A DNA stretch of 64,000 bases from Mangifera indica (Eukaryota; Streptophyta; Magnoliopsida; Sapindales; Anacardiaceae). Where the stretch lies: assembly GCF_011075055.1 (NCBI RefSeq), contig NC_058147.1, positions 12,958,001-13,022,000 on the forward strand. The letters run 5' to 3'. Numbering within the stretch: the first letter of the stretch is position 1; each line of letters opens with the position of its first letter. Of this stretch, positions 39,291 through 49,990 are shown piece by piece. The notes under the pieces were generated by a model that did not search any database, was not told where the DNA came from, and saw nothing but the letters and a program-made list of their open reading frames with translations. Position numbers and translations under genes: made by a program.

Positions 39291-39441
39291 TAATATTGCA
39301 TGTATCTATTTTAAATATATAAATAAATATATATTTATATATGTTATTATAAAATTAGATGTTACTTTATTTTTAATTCAAAATTATTCAATCAATATAT
39401 GTCCATTTATATACTCAAAATAGATACATATAGTTTTATTA
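39291..39441. repeat. Short inverted-repeat element (about 150 bp)
   Basis: 39291-39335 and 39394-39441 are inverted copies (GTATCTATTTTAAATATATA against GTATCTATTTTGAGTATATA), with an AT-rich spacer. Size and AT-richness suggest a MITE; target duplication not clear. Confidence 0.5.
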
Positions 39442-39964
39442 TTAAGAAAAATATATTATGGGAAATTAATTACAATAAAAAAACTATGTACATATATTTT
39501 TTAATATACAATTTGGTACATTGATGATTTGATATTATGCGATTCAATGATTTCGAATTAATGATAAAATAAATTTAATCATATAATAATACATCATCTA
39601 TGCACACACCCAAACATATGTATATATAACATTGCTCATCAATTACATTAACTATTTAGGAGTGTAAATGATTTTGTTAAGATGCAACACTCGAATCTAC
39701 AAAAAATAGGGAGCAAACTCACAAGAAAGAAAACACACATATTTGGTGGGTCATGTCAGTGCAACCCACCATGCTTACAAATCATGTCGGGTCGACTTTG
39801 AGTTCCACAATCAGGGGACTTTGTACTGGCCAGCCTACAAAAATATGTGTCCACGACATAACCTGTGCTACAACAAGTCATATTGTGTTGGGTCTTAACG
39901 GGTGAACTCTGAGCTTTTGGTAGATAGACCTGTTAATTATATATATATTTTTAAGGATATTAAT
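39442..39964. other. AT-rich sequence, unassigned
   Basis: 39770-39930 holds a GC-richer block with GGGTCGACTTTGAG and TTGGGTCTTAACGGG-like pieces resembling the subterminal parts of hAT-like MITEs, but I could not find both ends. No gene. Confidence 0.4.
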
Positions 39965-40926
39965 TAAAATAGGTATAAAATTTTGTGCCTAAACCTTTTT
40001 AGACAAACTTTTAATGAATTTATTTTTTAAAGTAAACTCAATATTTATTTCAATAATACCCCTCTCTAGTAATTATCTTTCTTCAATCGTGGTTTTTCTC
40101 GGTAATGTTTTCTTTGACAGTATACTCCAACAACATCACATTGATTGTAAATTGAGTAATTTATGAATCGAACCATTCATAAACTTGTTTGAAAATAGGT
40201 TGATTTTTGGTTTGATTGTTGATATATCCAAATCGGAATGAAAAATAGAATAGATGCAAGTGCCAGTGCGAGATTTCAGTATTTCAAAAATTGTCTGAAT
40301 TATGAATTAAAAAATTGAATGGAATAAGTTGTTTATCATTAATATAAAAAATATGTATATAAAAATATTTATGTACATGAGTGCGAGATAAATTTTTTAT
40401 TTATATAAATAAAAATATTTTTATTTTTATAAAAAAAATTATATAAATAAAAATATTTATATAAATAAGTACGAGAATGCTCTTGTACTTCTACCACTCA
40501 TGGATATAAATATTTTTATATAGATATGTTTTAGATTATTTTTATATACAATTTTTTTATATTAATGACAAACAATTGTTTTCACTCAATTTTTTAATTT
40601 ATAATTTAGACAATTTTTGAAATACTAAAATTCTACACTCTTATTTTCATTTGTTCTGTTTTTCATCTCGATATTAATATATGAATAATCAAATAAAAAA
40701 TTAACCTGTTCTCGAACAATTTTATGAATATTTTAATTTATAAGTTACCATACTTACAATCAATGTGATGATGTTAAAGTATGTTGTTGAATAAAAAACA
40801 TAATTAAAAAAAAGTAATTATTAGAGAGGGGTATTATTTGAATCAATATTGAATTTGTTTTAAAAGGTAAATTTATTAAAAGTTTGTCTAAAAAAATTTA
40901 GATGCAAAATTTTATGTCTATTTTAA
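39965..40926. repeat. Large fold-back inverted repeat (about 960 bp)
   Basis: The left arm (39965 to about 40400) is repeated in reverse on the right (about 40480 to 40926). Examples: AGACAAACTTTTAATGAATT at 40001-40020 against the reverse of AATTTATTAAAAGTTTGTCT (40870-40889), and ACATCACATTGATTGTAA (40133-40150) against TTACAATCAATGTGATGATG (40754-40773). ATACCCCTCTCTAGTAATTA (40057-40076) pairs with TAATTATTAGAGAGGGGTAT (40816-40835). The arms are around 430-450 bases with perhaps 85-90 percent match by eye, and the centre is an A/T-rich loop of about 80 bases. No coding frame. It could be a fold-back DNA element or a long MITE. Its transcript would form a long hairpin suited to small-RNA processing. 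Confidence 0.85.
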
Positions 40927-41637
40927 TATTTTTCTAATTTTTATTATTTTTTGTTATGTCTTTTACATTTTCCATACTAATTTTTTAGCTTCCTCAAAAT
41001 AATAACAAATAATTAATAAATTTAAATTTCTCACATCATCTTTCGGTCATAAAATTAAAAATAAATTTATTATTACTTTTAATTTCTCATGACATTAATG
41101 AATACTTTTGAATTCCTTATGTAAATTATTTGAATTCCCTATGTAATAATAAATTATTAATAAAATTAAAAAAATATGCGCCGTGTTTTGTTGGGTCGGG
41201 TCGACCCAAGGGATGCTATAGTGTGTGGGGGGTCCCCACCGACCGTGCCAAAAAAAGAAGGTTCGGTTTAGCCTGACACCTTTGGCATGTTTAGTTTAGG
41301 CCAACCTAAAGTGGTATATTTGAAAACCCCATTAATTAATAAATCAACCTTTAATGAAAAGACATAAAACTCTTTACAATAGGGCAATTTTTAGAATGAA
41401 AAAAATCATGGAAACTCTTTTTAATTATTGAATCCTAAAGAGCCCTATTACATAATTTAATAGCCCCTCATAATTCCATCAATGTCTCTCACTATTTGGG
41501 ATCACCTCATCTAAAAACAAAACAATATATCTATAAAGAAGAAACTTCTTATAAATCTTCTAAACAAACACCATAGGACAAACGACCTTTTACAACTTTT
41601 CTTGAACAAGAAATGTGGGATAAGATCAAGACATAAA
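40927..41637. other. Unassigned repeat-rich sequence
   Basis: AT-rich, with a GC-richer patch at 41176-41300 (GGGTCGGGTCGACCC palindrome at 41195-41209, GGGGGGTCCCCACC). The patch resembles subterminal blocks of MITEs, but no ends were found. No gene. Confidence 0.4.
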
Positions 41638-42357
41638 TGTAACACTCAAAGGTATGTATAAGGCAATATATGCCTTTTTCCTTGCGTTTGAATTTGATTA
41701 TATGTGTTTTGTATGCGTGAATGATTGTGCACCACAAGGGCATATGCCTGTGCATGCCTTAAGGAAGGCAAAATAGTCACTTCACATTGGGCATGAAAAG
41801 TGGCTAAGGAAAGCAGGACTAATGACTGTGTTTGTTAGGAATGCACATCCATGTATCCATTTATCAAATTTAAATTCGAATAAGGATTTGATTCTTGATA
41901 ATCTCAAAACATGTTTCCAGTCATGTAACTAAAGGAAAAATTGTGGATAAAGAAGGCATGATCGTTCATGACATTATTTTGGTAAACTAAAAAGAGGCAC
42001 ACAACCTGACATGTTTAGTTATGAATAACTTTCATAGAGCCACACAAAGGGAAATTATGAGCTTAGGGCATGATCAAAGGACATTAGAGAAGAAGTTGAA
42101 TCACTAGATACCTTGCCACATGAAAACTTAGCTAGATTTTGAAGGTCATGTAAGTAGTTGACATACTTTTTTTTTTTTCTATAGTTCGATTATTTATGGA
42201 GAATACCATCATTTTGTAATAGTGTGTCATATAAGGATGTTAATGAGGATAACATGTTATGTGTTTCATAATTGGCAGAATGGGAAATGGATTATGATGT
42301 GTTTGTATATAAATTGATATGCTATGTTGTGAGAACTTGATGTTAAATTTATGATAT
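41638..42357 (-). mobile_element. TGTAACAC-family LTR, copy 4 (reverse), cut by copy 3
   Basis: Starts TGTAACACTCAAAGGTATGT, matching the left end of copy 2 (TGTAACACGCATAGGTATGT), and runs parallel to 4738-5370 with divergence. At 42358 it is interrupted by copy 3. Sequence after copy 3 (44691 onward) plausibly continues it. The far end was not found. Confidence 0.5.
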
Positions 42358-44685
42358 TGTAACACCCCTCCCTAGAAGTATTGTTCTTCGGAAGAAGATA
42401 TCACTAAATTGACTATTTGAGCATGCATTTATTTAAAAAACATATAATAAAACTCACAAAATCTTTAAAAGAAACCTCATTTATTAATCATTGAACAAAT
42501 TATTAAAATGCCCCTATTAAAAAAAGTATCGAAAGTGTATACAAGATGTCTCAAACTATGGACATAAACTGAAAAGTCAAGATATGTGTAGCCAAATAAA
42601 TAGAAATCAATGATACTATAAAAACTTAATAAAAAGAAATGAAAAAAATGTTTATTGGTTCATTTGCATTAAACTTATGAGAGTAGTCGTTACGTTCATT
42701 TGCATCCTAGACATATGAAAGTAAGGGAGTGAGTGACAAAACACTTAGTTAGTAGAAGACTTTACTACTAGCTTTTACATAATCTCTAAAATACACTTGA
42801 TCTTAACCCATACAATTTTCTCATCTAGAGTTAACATTAAACTTCCACTAGGATAATGGTGGATCATATCTATCATCTCTATGCTTATACAAAACTCTAG
42901 GAAATATCTAGGCTATAAATCTTAACTTTCGAATCAAACTATGCTTCACTCAATCACTAAGGAAACATTCCTTGGATTCCTACCTAGCATGATTATAACT
43001 CTACTCGATGGAAACACTATCATCTGAAAGCTATAATTGAGACTATATACTAAGTTGATTAGATCAAATCGAATACAAGGATCTGGCACCTTGGTTGTGT
43101 GAACTATCTCTCTATTCTACTACACCAAAACTATGTCTTAACTGGACTTTACTGTAAGCAAGTACCCTATTGTGGGTAAGGTGTCCTATTGTGGATAGTG
43201 TAAGGAATGTGTACTCACAATACCCCTTCATAACGATCCTATAAAGTTTAGTATGCATGATCTCGAGACTTAACTTGACTAGGCTAGTTCTCACTTCCAC
43301 CTAAAGTATAACTTATGTTTTACCAAAGTTTTATCTCATAGGCACGCAGGGCATTACTACGGACTTGAGACTTCTATATTGTATCTCGAGATGACTTATA
43401 GATCTTTGGCCTAGTTCCCTTTTCTCTTATCTTTCTTCTGCCTTATATACATGGGCGTGTGGCATTTTATATATAGAGTTGTATCCCTTGATTTACTTGC
43501 ATATGACTATCCTCCTTGTGGTCTTTCCCTGTGTGGGATTTTTCTTATACCCACAAGGGTATGCTTTGGTTGCATAGGTGTATGCCCTTAAGATCTCTAA
43601 TGCACTTTTCTTTTTAACACTTATCTCAATTGCACCACTTCATAAAGGTATTATAGTCATTTGACCTCATACACAAGCATGCCCAGATGTCCTAATTGAC
43701 GATTCATTTATCAACAACATCCAACGATTGTCAAAACACCAAGAATCATCATGGCAACATAGTGTGTCCAATACCACATTACTGTGTGGCAAATCCAAAA
43801 TTCAAACTTTGTTTCACACTCTAGTCCAATTTCTACGCATCCTATTATTGTTCTATAAGATTTAACACACAAACCATGCTTACACTAACACCATATTTTA
43901 GCAATGATCACAAGTATCATGACTAAACAATCATTAAATAGAAATTCAGCTAAGCACATACACAAATCAATCAACAAGAATCATCATGGCAATAATCATT
44001 CTCTAGTTCATGTATTTTTTATAACATCATCTCAATAACACCACATATATATACATAGCTAGTAACCATATTTTTATAGAAGTCAACCAAATTTTCCTTT
44101 ACATAGATCACTACAAACTTTACCATATTCATGATAACTTCTCTTAAAATCGTTTTCTCAATTAATAACCATGAATTTGACAAACAAAAAGCCTTGTTCC
44201 ACATACGTCAATAATCTATAACAAAGGAATGAGAGCCTCACTTAACTAGAGTTTTCACTGCTAAGGATGGAGATACTATTATACTTTTCTTCTCACTACA
44301 ATCTCTACCATTCCTTTGCTAGAAATCGTCACCAAAAGCTGCTAAAGTAAGGCCTGAATATTAGAGCTAAACACTTCCTCTTTCTCTGACAAAAGTCATG
44401 CATTTGGATATGGATTAAGATCCCTAAAACATAGCCATCATGCTTTATTTAAGTTGAATTTACATAACATCATACATGGGAGTGTATCATGCAATTTAAT
44501 TTTTACACGAAATCTCCTTATCTAACTTACATAATAATGATACATAGGCGTAACCTTCACATACACAACCATGTGTCCCCCAAAATTTATACTTTGACTT
44601 TAAATCCATATTAAATCATTCACACATCAATCAAGCTCATGCACAAAGACTATTTTTCCCTTGAGACGTATCAACAGATCTTATA
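42358..44685 (+). mobile_element. Solo LTR, TGTAACAC family, copy 3, with 5-bp target duplication
   Basis: Begins TGTAACACCCCTCCCTAG and is the + orientation counterpart of copy 2 over its whole length (2328 bp). GATAT at 42353-42357 is repeated at 44686-44690. The right end reads TTATA where TTACA is expected, a single C-to-T change in the terminal CA. No internal retroelement sequence follows. It is inserted into an older, oppositely oriented copy of the same family (copy 4). Confidence 0.8.
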
Positions 44686-44749
44686 GATATGGAATTTGAA
44701 GGCTTGCTTGATGATTTATTCTATGTAGAAACATGTTTAGGGATGAACT

Positions 44750-45095
44750 TAGGGCTAGATTCGAGCTGAACTGAACATTTGCATTGGCTCGTCAAGCTCA
44801 CTTCAAAAGAGCTTGAGCTTGGATTGTTTCAAAAGAGCCGAGCTTGAGCTTGAATCCAGCTTTTATAAAACGATATTGTTTTAATACATATTAGTCAAAA
44901 CAACTTTGTTTTAATACATATTAGTCAAAATGACATCATTTTGTATCAAAGTTTTTAAGCTTGCAAGCTTGATAAGTTGAACACCCTAAAGTTGAAGTTC
45001 GAAAATATTGAACTTTCAAGCTTGAGATCACTTCAGCTAAGCTTGTTTCAGGCTTAAGCTCGAGCTCAAACAAGTTTGGCTTGAATCCAACCCTA
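44750..45095. mobile_element. Non-autonomous hAT-like element (346 bp)
   Basis: Ends TAGGGCTAGATTCGAGC and, inward from the right, TAGGGTTGGATTCAAGC are clear inverted repeats. Flanks GATGAACT (44742-44749) and AATAAACT (45096-45103) match at 6 of 8, both differences being G/A. The interior has AGCTTGAGCT-rich arms and a short tandem duplication of TTGTTTTAATACATATTAGT (about 44878-44935). Same family as 21627-21921. Confidence 0.8.
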
Positions 45096-45103
45096 AATAA
45101 ACT

Positions 45104-46160
45104 TATAGTTTTACATGATTAGAATATACTATATTGTTAAGGTTTGGCCAAAAAAATATATAAAAATCAACAGGATCAAAATTTCTAGACACCCATGAAC
45201 AATCGTTCATGCATGCATGGATACTTGTTCATCCCTTAAGAAGAAAAAGACTCCTTGCCAGTCAAATGTGCATTTGTCCTAGTGTATATGTTTTAACAGA
45301 CGTATGATATAGGACATACTTATTCATGGTGTTTAGAATGAATAATGTTATAGAGAGATAGACTACTACGATTTCAAGTATAGGGACTTAACGACAATAG
45401 TCAAATGTTTGGTTACCTTTAGTCAAAGGTTCATATACACACCTATCACTCATAAGGGCGAATGGTCGTGCATATGTCAAGGTTGAAGCATAAGGATCAA
45501 GGGCTAGTATAATGCCTCATTTAGAAGTACGACCGTTTAAAGGAAGACATCACCAACTTTGACTGTGTTAGCATGCATTCACTTAATATTAAAATCCATC
45601 ACTTTACACATATGATAAAATTGCATAACACCTTTATTGAATTAATAATGTAGAAGCATGCAAAGGATGTCAATAAAACAACATATCACCTCTAAACATG
45701 AGCATTTAACTCAAATTAATTGTTTAGCATTAGTGTTGCTTTTGAATATTACACAAGAAAATTTATTTAACATATAGTTCTCCTGACTCAAATTAATTAT
45801 TTAACATCAGTTTCGCTACCATTGTTAAATAAATCATTGGACTTCAATCCATTGTGTACAACACATATAAAATATGCTATAGATATAAATGTGGGTTACA
45901 ATTTAAAGTATTTTCTTTGAACATTTAACAGGTATTAAAACTCCCACTACACCTTAGGTAGTAAATGGGACCTTTTGATTTATGTATTCACCTTCTTAGT
46001 TTAACCAAAGTAATCAAATTCATGCATTAAAAATTCTTTATTTTATTCTTGAATTCCTTGAATTTCTTCAAATTATTCAGATTTGTATTTCCATAAATGA
46101 ACAAATCATATTCATTAATATTTTCAATAAATCAGTTGAAATTTATAATTTGTTGTGTTA
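45104..46160. other. LTR fragments and target sequence of the Athila element
   Basis: 45537-45660 resembles the first part of copy 3 (AGCATGCATT.A.TTAA and TTTATTGAATTAATAATG blocks) and is probably another TGTAACAC-family LTR fragment in + orientation. The rest is AT-rich without a frame. 46156-46160 (TGTTA) is the left target duplication of the Athila element. Confidence 0.4.
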
Positions 46161-47490
46161 TGATAACGCTATTAATTGTTATTATTTTGATTTATAATTC
46201 CCTTATGTTGTGTGAAAATTTAATTCAATCTAATGGAATTACTTATCTCTTTGCATTTAGAAAGCTTTGAGCACTTTTGGAGTAAGTTGGGCCAAAAAGA
46301 TGAAAAATTGGAGCAGACCTGTTAATCTGGAAATTTCGTGATGATAACTAGGCGTGGGCACATGAAATGACGAAAGCAAAATTTGGAAAACAGATCTGAA
46401 CACCTAGATCAGCTACAAGGGTCCACAAAATATCAAGATTTGCTTCCTGCAAAAGGGATAACTACTAGCTGGAAAAGAGGATTAATTGAGATAGATAAGG
46501 AAGGATATTTTTGGAGGAAGGATATGCATATCTTTTCCTTTCTTTTTGGGAAGATATGTATCACTTTGCTTGGTTGGGTTAGGAGATTAGGATTGACTTT
46601 CAATTTCTAGATTTTTAGTAGGGAGATAATATATATATTTTTATTTTTATTCTACTGGGATTATTCACCATTGTAATTAGAGAATTAGAGAGAAAAACAT
46701 GGTCTACAGTGGCTGAATAATTTCTCTTGGTTGAAGGGATCTGAAACCATGGAACTACAATGATTGTGAAATTTATTTTTTTTCTTTAATGCGTCTTTTT
46801 AATTATTTGAGTATTGATTATCTTTCTGAATTATTTTTCATGATTGTGTTGATTGATTTCTAAGGTGTGCAATTAGTTTATCAATTAATATAATCTACGA
46901 CTAGTTTAGGTGTTGAATCCATAATTGTTCAATCCATTTAATCGAAGTGGCAACTAAGTTTATAGTTTGCTGCATCAGAAACTGTAAATCCTAGGAAAAT
47001 AATCAACCGGATTAAATGCAACATCGTATGTTTGTGTTGTCTTGCTTTGTTGGTCTTTCTAATTCGTAATGCTATTGTTTAATTAAATTCAAGATCGTAT
47101 CCGAATTGTTAATCAATAAGGGTTAATTGGAATACATGTTTTTGGTTAACTAATCGTAAGGAAGGATAGGTAAATTTAATACCACAACGAATATTTGAAT
47201 AATTAATTTGATATTTTTGATTTCGATGATCAATTATAGTTTCAATGGTGGATGTGACCGTAGACCAAGGATTGTTTAATTGATTATTTGTTTTAATTTA
47301 CTTCGCTGAATTTTATTTATTATTCTTAATTTGCATTCAATTCAAAATCCCCCCTTATTTCCTTGTTTCGATTTATTTGTGACGACATATTAATCAAAGC
47401 TCTTCGAGAGAACGATCCCTACTTTCCTTTACTATATTTTTGTTATAGGAATTTAGGATTTAATTTAGGTGTGAATGACAACACGTACCA
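46161..47490 (+). repeat. Athila 5' LTR
   Basis: TGATAACGC... to ...CGTACCA. The limits are set by comparison with the 3' LTR and by the primer binding site beginning a few bases later. The small frame 46383-46610 is not conserved in the other LTR as a feature of note. Confidence 0.9.
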
Positions 47491-47492
47491 AA

Positions 47493-47512
47493 TTTTGGTG
47501 CCATTACCGGGG
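47493..47512 (+). other. Athila primer binding site
   Basis: TTTTGGTGCCATTACCGGGG resembles the tRNA-Asp-complementary TGGCGCCGTTGCCGGGGA of Athila/Tat elements, with G/C to A/T changes at three positions. Confidence 0.75.
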
Positions 47513-47570
47513 AGTTTTTAATTTGTATGTTCGTTACGAGATCTTCGAAACAAGCTAGTTTATAATTTGA

Positions 47571-48233
47571 TCCAAAAATTGAAAAGACTACAAAAGGGCT
47601 GAGAAAAGAAGCAAAAAGGAGATTGCAAGCACACAAATCTGCTTGCGAAACAGAGGAAAACATGGCTAAAAATCAGACTTTAAGAGAGCCCAGAATTTAA
47701 TTACAAATATGGCGTCGAATTCACAATAATTTGGGAATAGATTAGACCATTCGTCTCGACATGTCAATGAGGTAAATGTATCTTCTATTGAAAGAGGGCT
47801 TGATGATCTAACTACTCTTGTATGTCAAATGGCTGTAGGAAAAATAAAGGCGACAAAAGTTTGCGAGATTTGTTCAATGGGAGGACGTCCAACTGATATG
47901 TGCCTAACACTTCAAGAGGACTGCTCTAAACAAGCTAATATAATAGGTGAATTTTTCGGACAATAGCAGTGAAATCATAATTATAATCCTTATTCGAATA
48001 CTTACAACTTAGGTTAGAGAGATCATCCTAATCTTCGTTATGGGAATGCATATGCGAATCAACCTTTGAATAACTTTTAGCCATACTAGCAGCCTTATAT
48101 TCCTAGACAGCAGCAACTAACTCAAAATTCTGATTCAGGTACATCTCTTGAAGATATTGTTAAAACTTTGGCTACTAACATTGTGAAATTTTAGTAGGAA
48201 ACTAGAACTAGCATTCAAAATCTGGAAAATCAA
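47571..48233 (+). pseudogene. Athila gag N-terminus and zinc-knuckle region, with capsid deletion
   Basis: 47571-47700 encodes a FDPKIEKTTKGLRKEAKRR start typical of Athila gag, then breaks. From about 47800 the frame continues LDDLTTLVCQMAV and CEICSMGGRPTDMC (a Cys-rich knuckle), so the capsid domain between them is missing. Tyr-, Asn- and Gln-rich repeats and several TAG stops follow (47966, 48080, 48196 region). Confidence 0.7.
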
Positions 48234-49175
48234 ATGAGTCAGATAGTTACTGCAATCAGTAGGCTGGAAGCACAAAATTCAAGTAAATTGCCATCACAAA
48301 CTGTGGTGAACCCAAAGGAGAATGTTAGTGCAATAGTGTTAAGAAGTGGAAAAGAGTTGGAGATGCCAATTAAAAAACCATCTGTACCAACACAGCAAGC
48401 GAAAAACAGAGAGGAACTGACAGCAGAAAATAATTCTTCCAAAAAGGTAGCGATAGGTAAATATCCTTCTTTCGATGAATATAAACCTATTCCTCCTTTT
48501 CCTGAAGCTTTAAAACTAAAGTACGAACGTAATGCGAATTTATATGAGACCTTTCGAAAGTGTGAAGTCAATATTCCATTGTTTGATCCAATAAAACAAG
48601 TGCCTCGCTATGCTAAATTTTTGAAAGAGCTGTGTACATTGAAAAGGAAGCAAAAACTCAAAAGGTATGAAAAAATAAGGGTAGGAGAAAATGTTTCAAC
48701 CATAATTAGAAAAAGTTTTCCTGAAAAATGCAAAGATCCAGGTATGTTTTGCATCCCTTGCACAATAAGAGGGACAAAAATTGAAAAAGCCATGTTAGAT
48801 TTAGGAGCATCTATTAATATAATGTCATATTCCATTTATTCTGCTCTTAATCTTAGACCTTTAGAAAAAACTAGTGTAGTTATTAAGTTGGTCGATAGAT
48901 CAAATGTATATTCTAAGGGGTTAATTGAAGATGTTCTTGTTCAGGTTAATGATAAATTAATTTTTCTAACTGATTTTTATGTTCTTGACATGGAAAATAA
49001 TGACCAATCTGCACCTATTTTACTAGAGAGACCCTTTCTGAAAACAGCTAAAATGAAAATTGATGTTCACAAAGGCACACTGACCATGGAGTTTGATAGT
49101 GAAGCTGTCCAATTTAATATTTATGATGTTATGAAATATCCTGATGTGGATTTTCTTGTGTATTCAGTTGATTGA
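48234..49175 (+). CDS. Athila gag C-terminus and aspartic protease, open frame of 313 codons
   Basis: This is the longest clean frame of the element. Residues 1-60 are the end of gag (NVSAIVLRSGKELE), and 70-150 a linker ending in CTLKRKQKLKRYEKI. Residues 165-290 are a retropepsin-like protease with active site MLDLGASINIMSYSIYS, then VQVNDKLIFLTDFYVLDME and LLERPFLKTAKMKIDVHKGT. Asp-Leu-Gly-Ala is the usual active site in Athila. The ATG is probably not the native start, since gag similarity continues upstream through stops. A TGA at 49173-49175 ends it where the polyprotein would continue. Protease would process the Gag-Pol polyprotein in virus-like particles. That the frame survives while pol is gone may be chance. 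Confidence 0.75.
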   Translation: MSQIVTAISRLEAQNSSKLPSQTVVNPKENVSAIVLRSGKELEMPIKKPSVPTQQAKNREELTAENNSSKKVAIGKYPSFDEYKPIPPFPEALKLKYERNANLYETFRKCEVNIPLFDPIKQVPRYAKFLKELCTLKRKQKLKRYEKIRVGENVSTIIRKSFPEKCKDPGMFCIPCTIRGTKIEKAMLDLGASINIMSYSIYSALNLRPLEKTSVVIKLVDRSNVYSKGLIEDVLVQVNDKLIFLTDFYVLDMENNDQSAPILLERPFLKTAKMKIDVHKGTLTMEFDSEAVQFNIYDVMKYPDVDFLVYSVD

Positions 49176-49990
49176 ATTGATTCTCTAGCACAGGATATAC
49201 TTGATAGTGATGATGAGTTGAAGGTGGCTAACCATGAAAATATTTTAAAAGAAAAAGTTGAATTTAAATTAATTTCAGATGTGCAGAATATAGTGGCAGA
49301 GATGAATGAGTTTGCAGAGCTGAAAAACACAGGTAATGTATCTTATATTGAGCTGCTAGTGCCTAATAAAAAATTGGTACCTTCTGTTTTGTAAGCATCG
49401 GAGCTAGAGCTGAAACCTCTTCCAAATCACCTTAAATATGTGTACCTTGGAGATGGAGAGACCTTACTAGTGATCATTTCTAGCAAGTTAAATGAGCAAC
49501 AAGAAGAGAAACTAGTGCAAATTCTGAAGAAGCATAAGGCCTGCCATCTTCCAGTTGAACTAGAGCATAAAGCATATTGGGTTGTCAAACAATGCAATAT
49601 GAAATTAGATGAGAGTGGCGAACATAGGAAATTACAGTTGCAAGAATTAGAAGAAATTATCAATGATGCATACAAGAGTTCTAGAATTTATAAGGAGAAA
49701 ACAAAAGCATTTCATGACAAAATGATTTCCAGAAAAGAATTTTCACTTGGCCAAAAAGTTCTCCTTTATCATTCAAGACTTCGATTGTTTCCAGATAAAT
49801 TACGTTCTTGTTAGATTGGGCCGTTTGTTGTTACTAACGTTTTTCCTTATGGTGCAGTAAAGATTCAAAGCTTAGTGACATCGAAAGTATTTAAAGTTAA
49901 TGGCCATAGACTCAAGCCGTTTTACGAAGGAGTGCTAGCTAAAAACATCGAAGAAGTGGAGCTGAGAGATCCTGCCTACATGGATAAATA
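49176..49990 (+). pseudogene. Athila reverse-transcriptase start fused to integrase end (pol deletion)
   Basis: 49395-49536 encodes [20 protein letters not shown] and [17 protein letters not shown], the segment just before the reverse transcriptase fingers. At about 49537 it passes without a stop into [19 protein letters not shown], which belongs near the end of integrase. It continues through [32 protein letters not shown], a TAG at 49812, and [16 protein letters not shown] to the end near 49990. The frame 49440-49814 is thus an in-frame junction protein. Reverse transcriptase, RNase H and the integrase catalytic core are absent. Confidence 0.8.
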
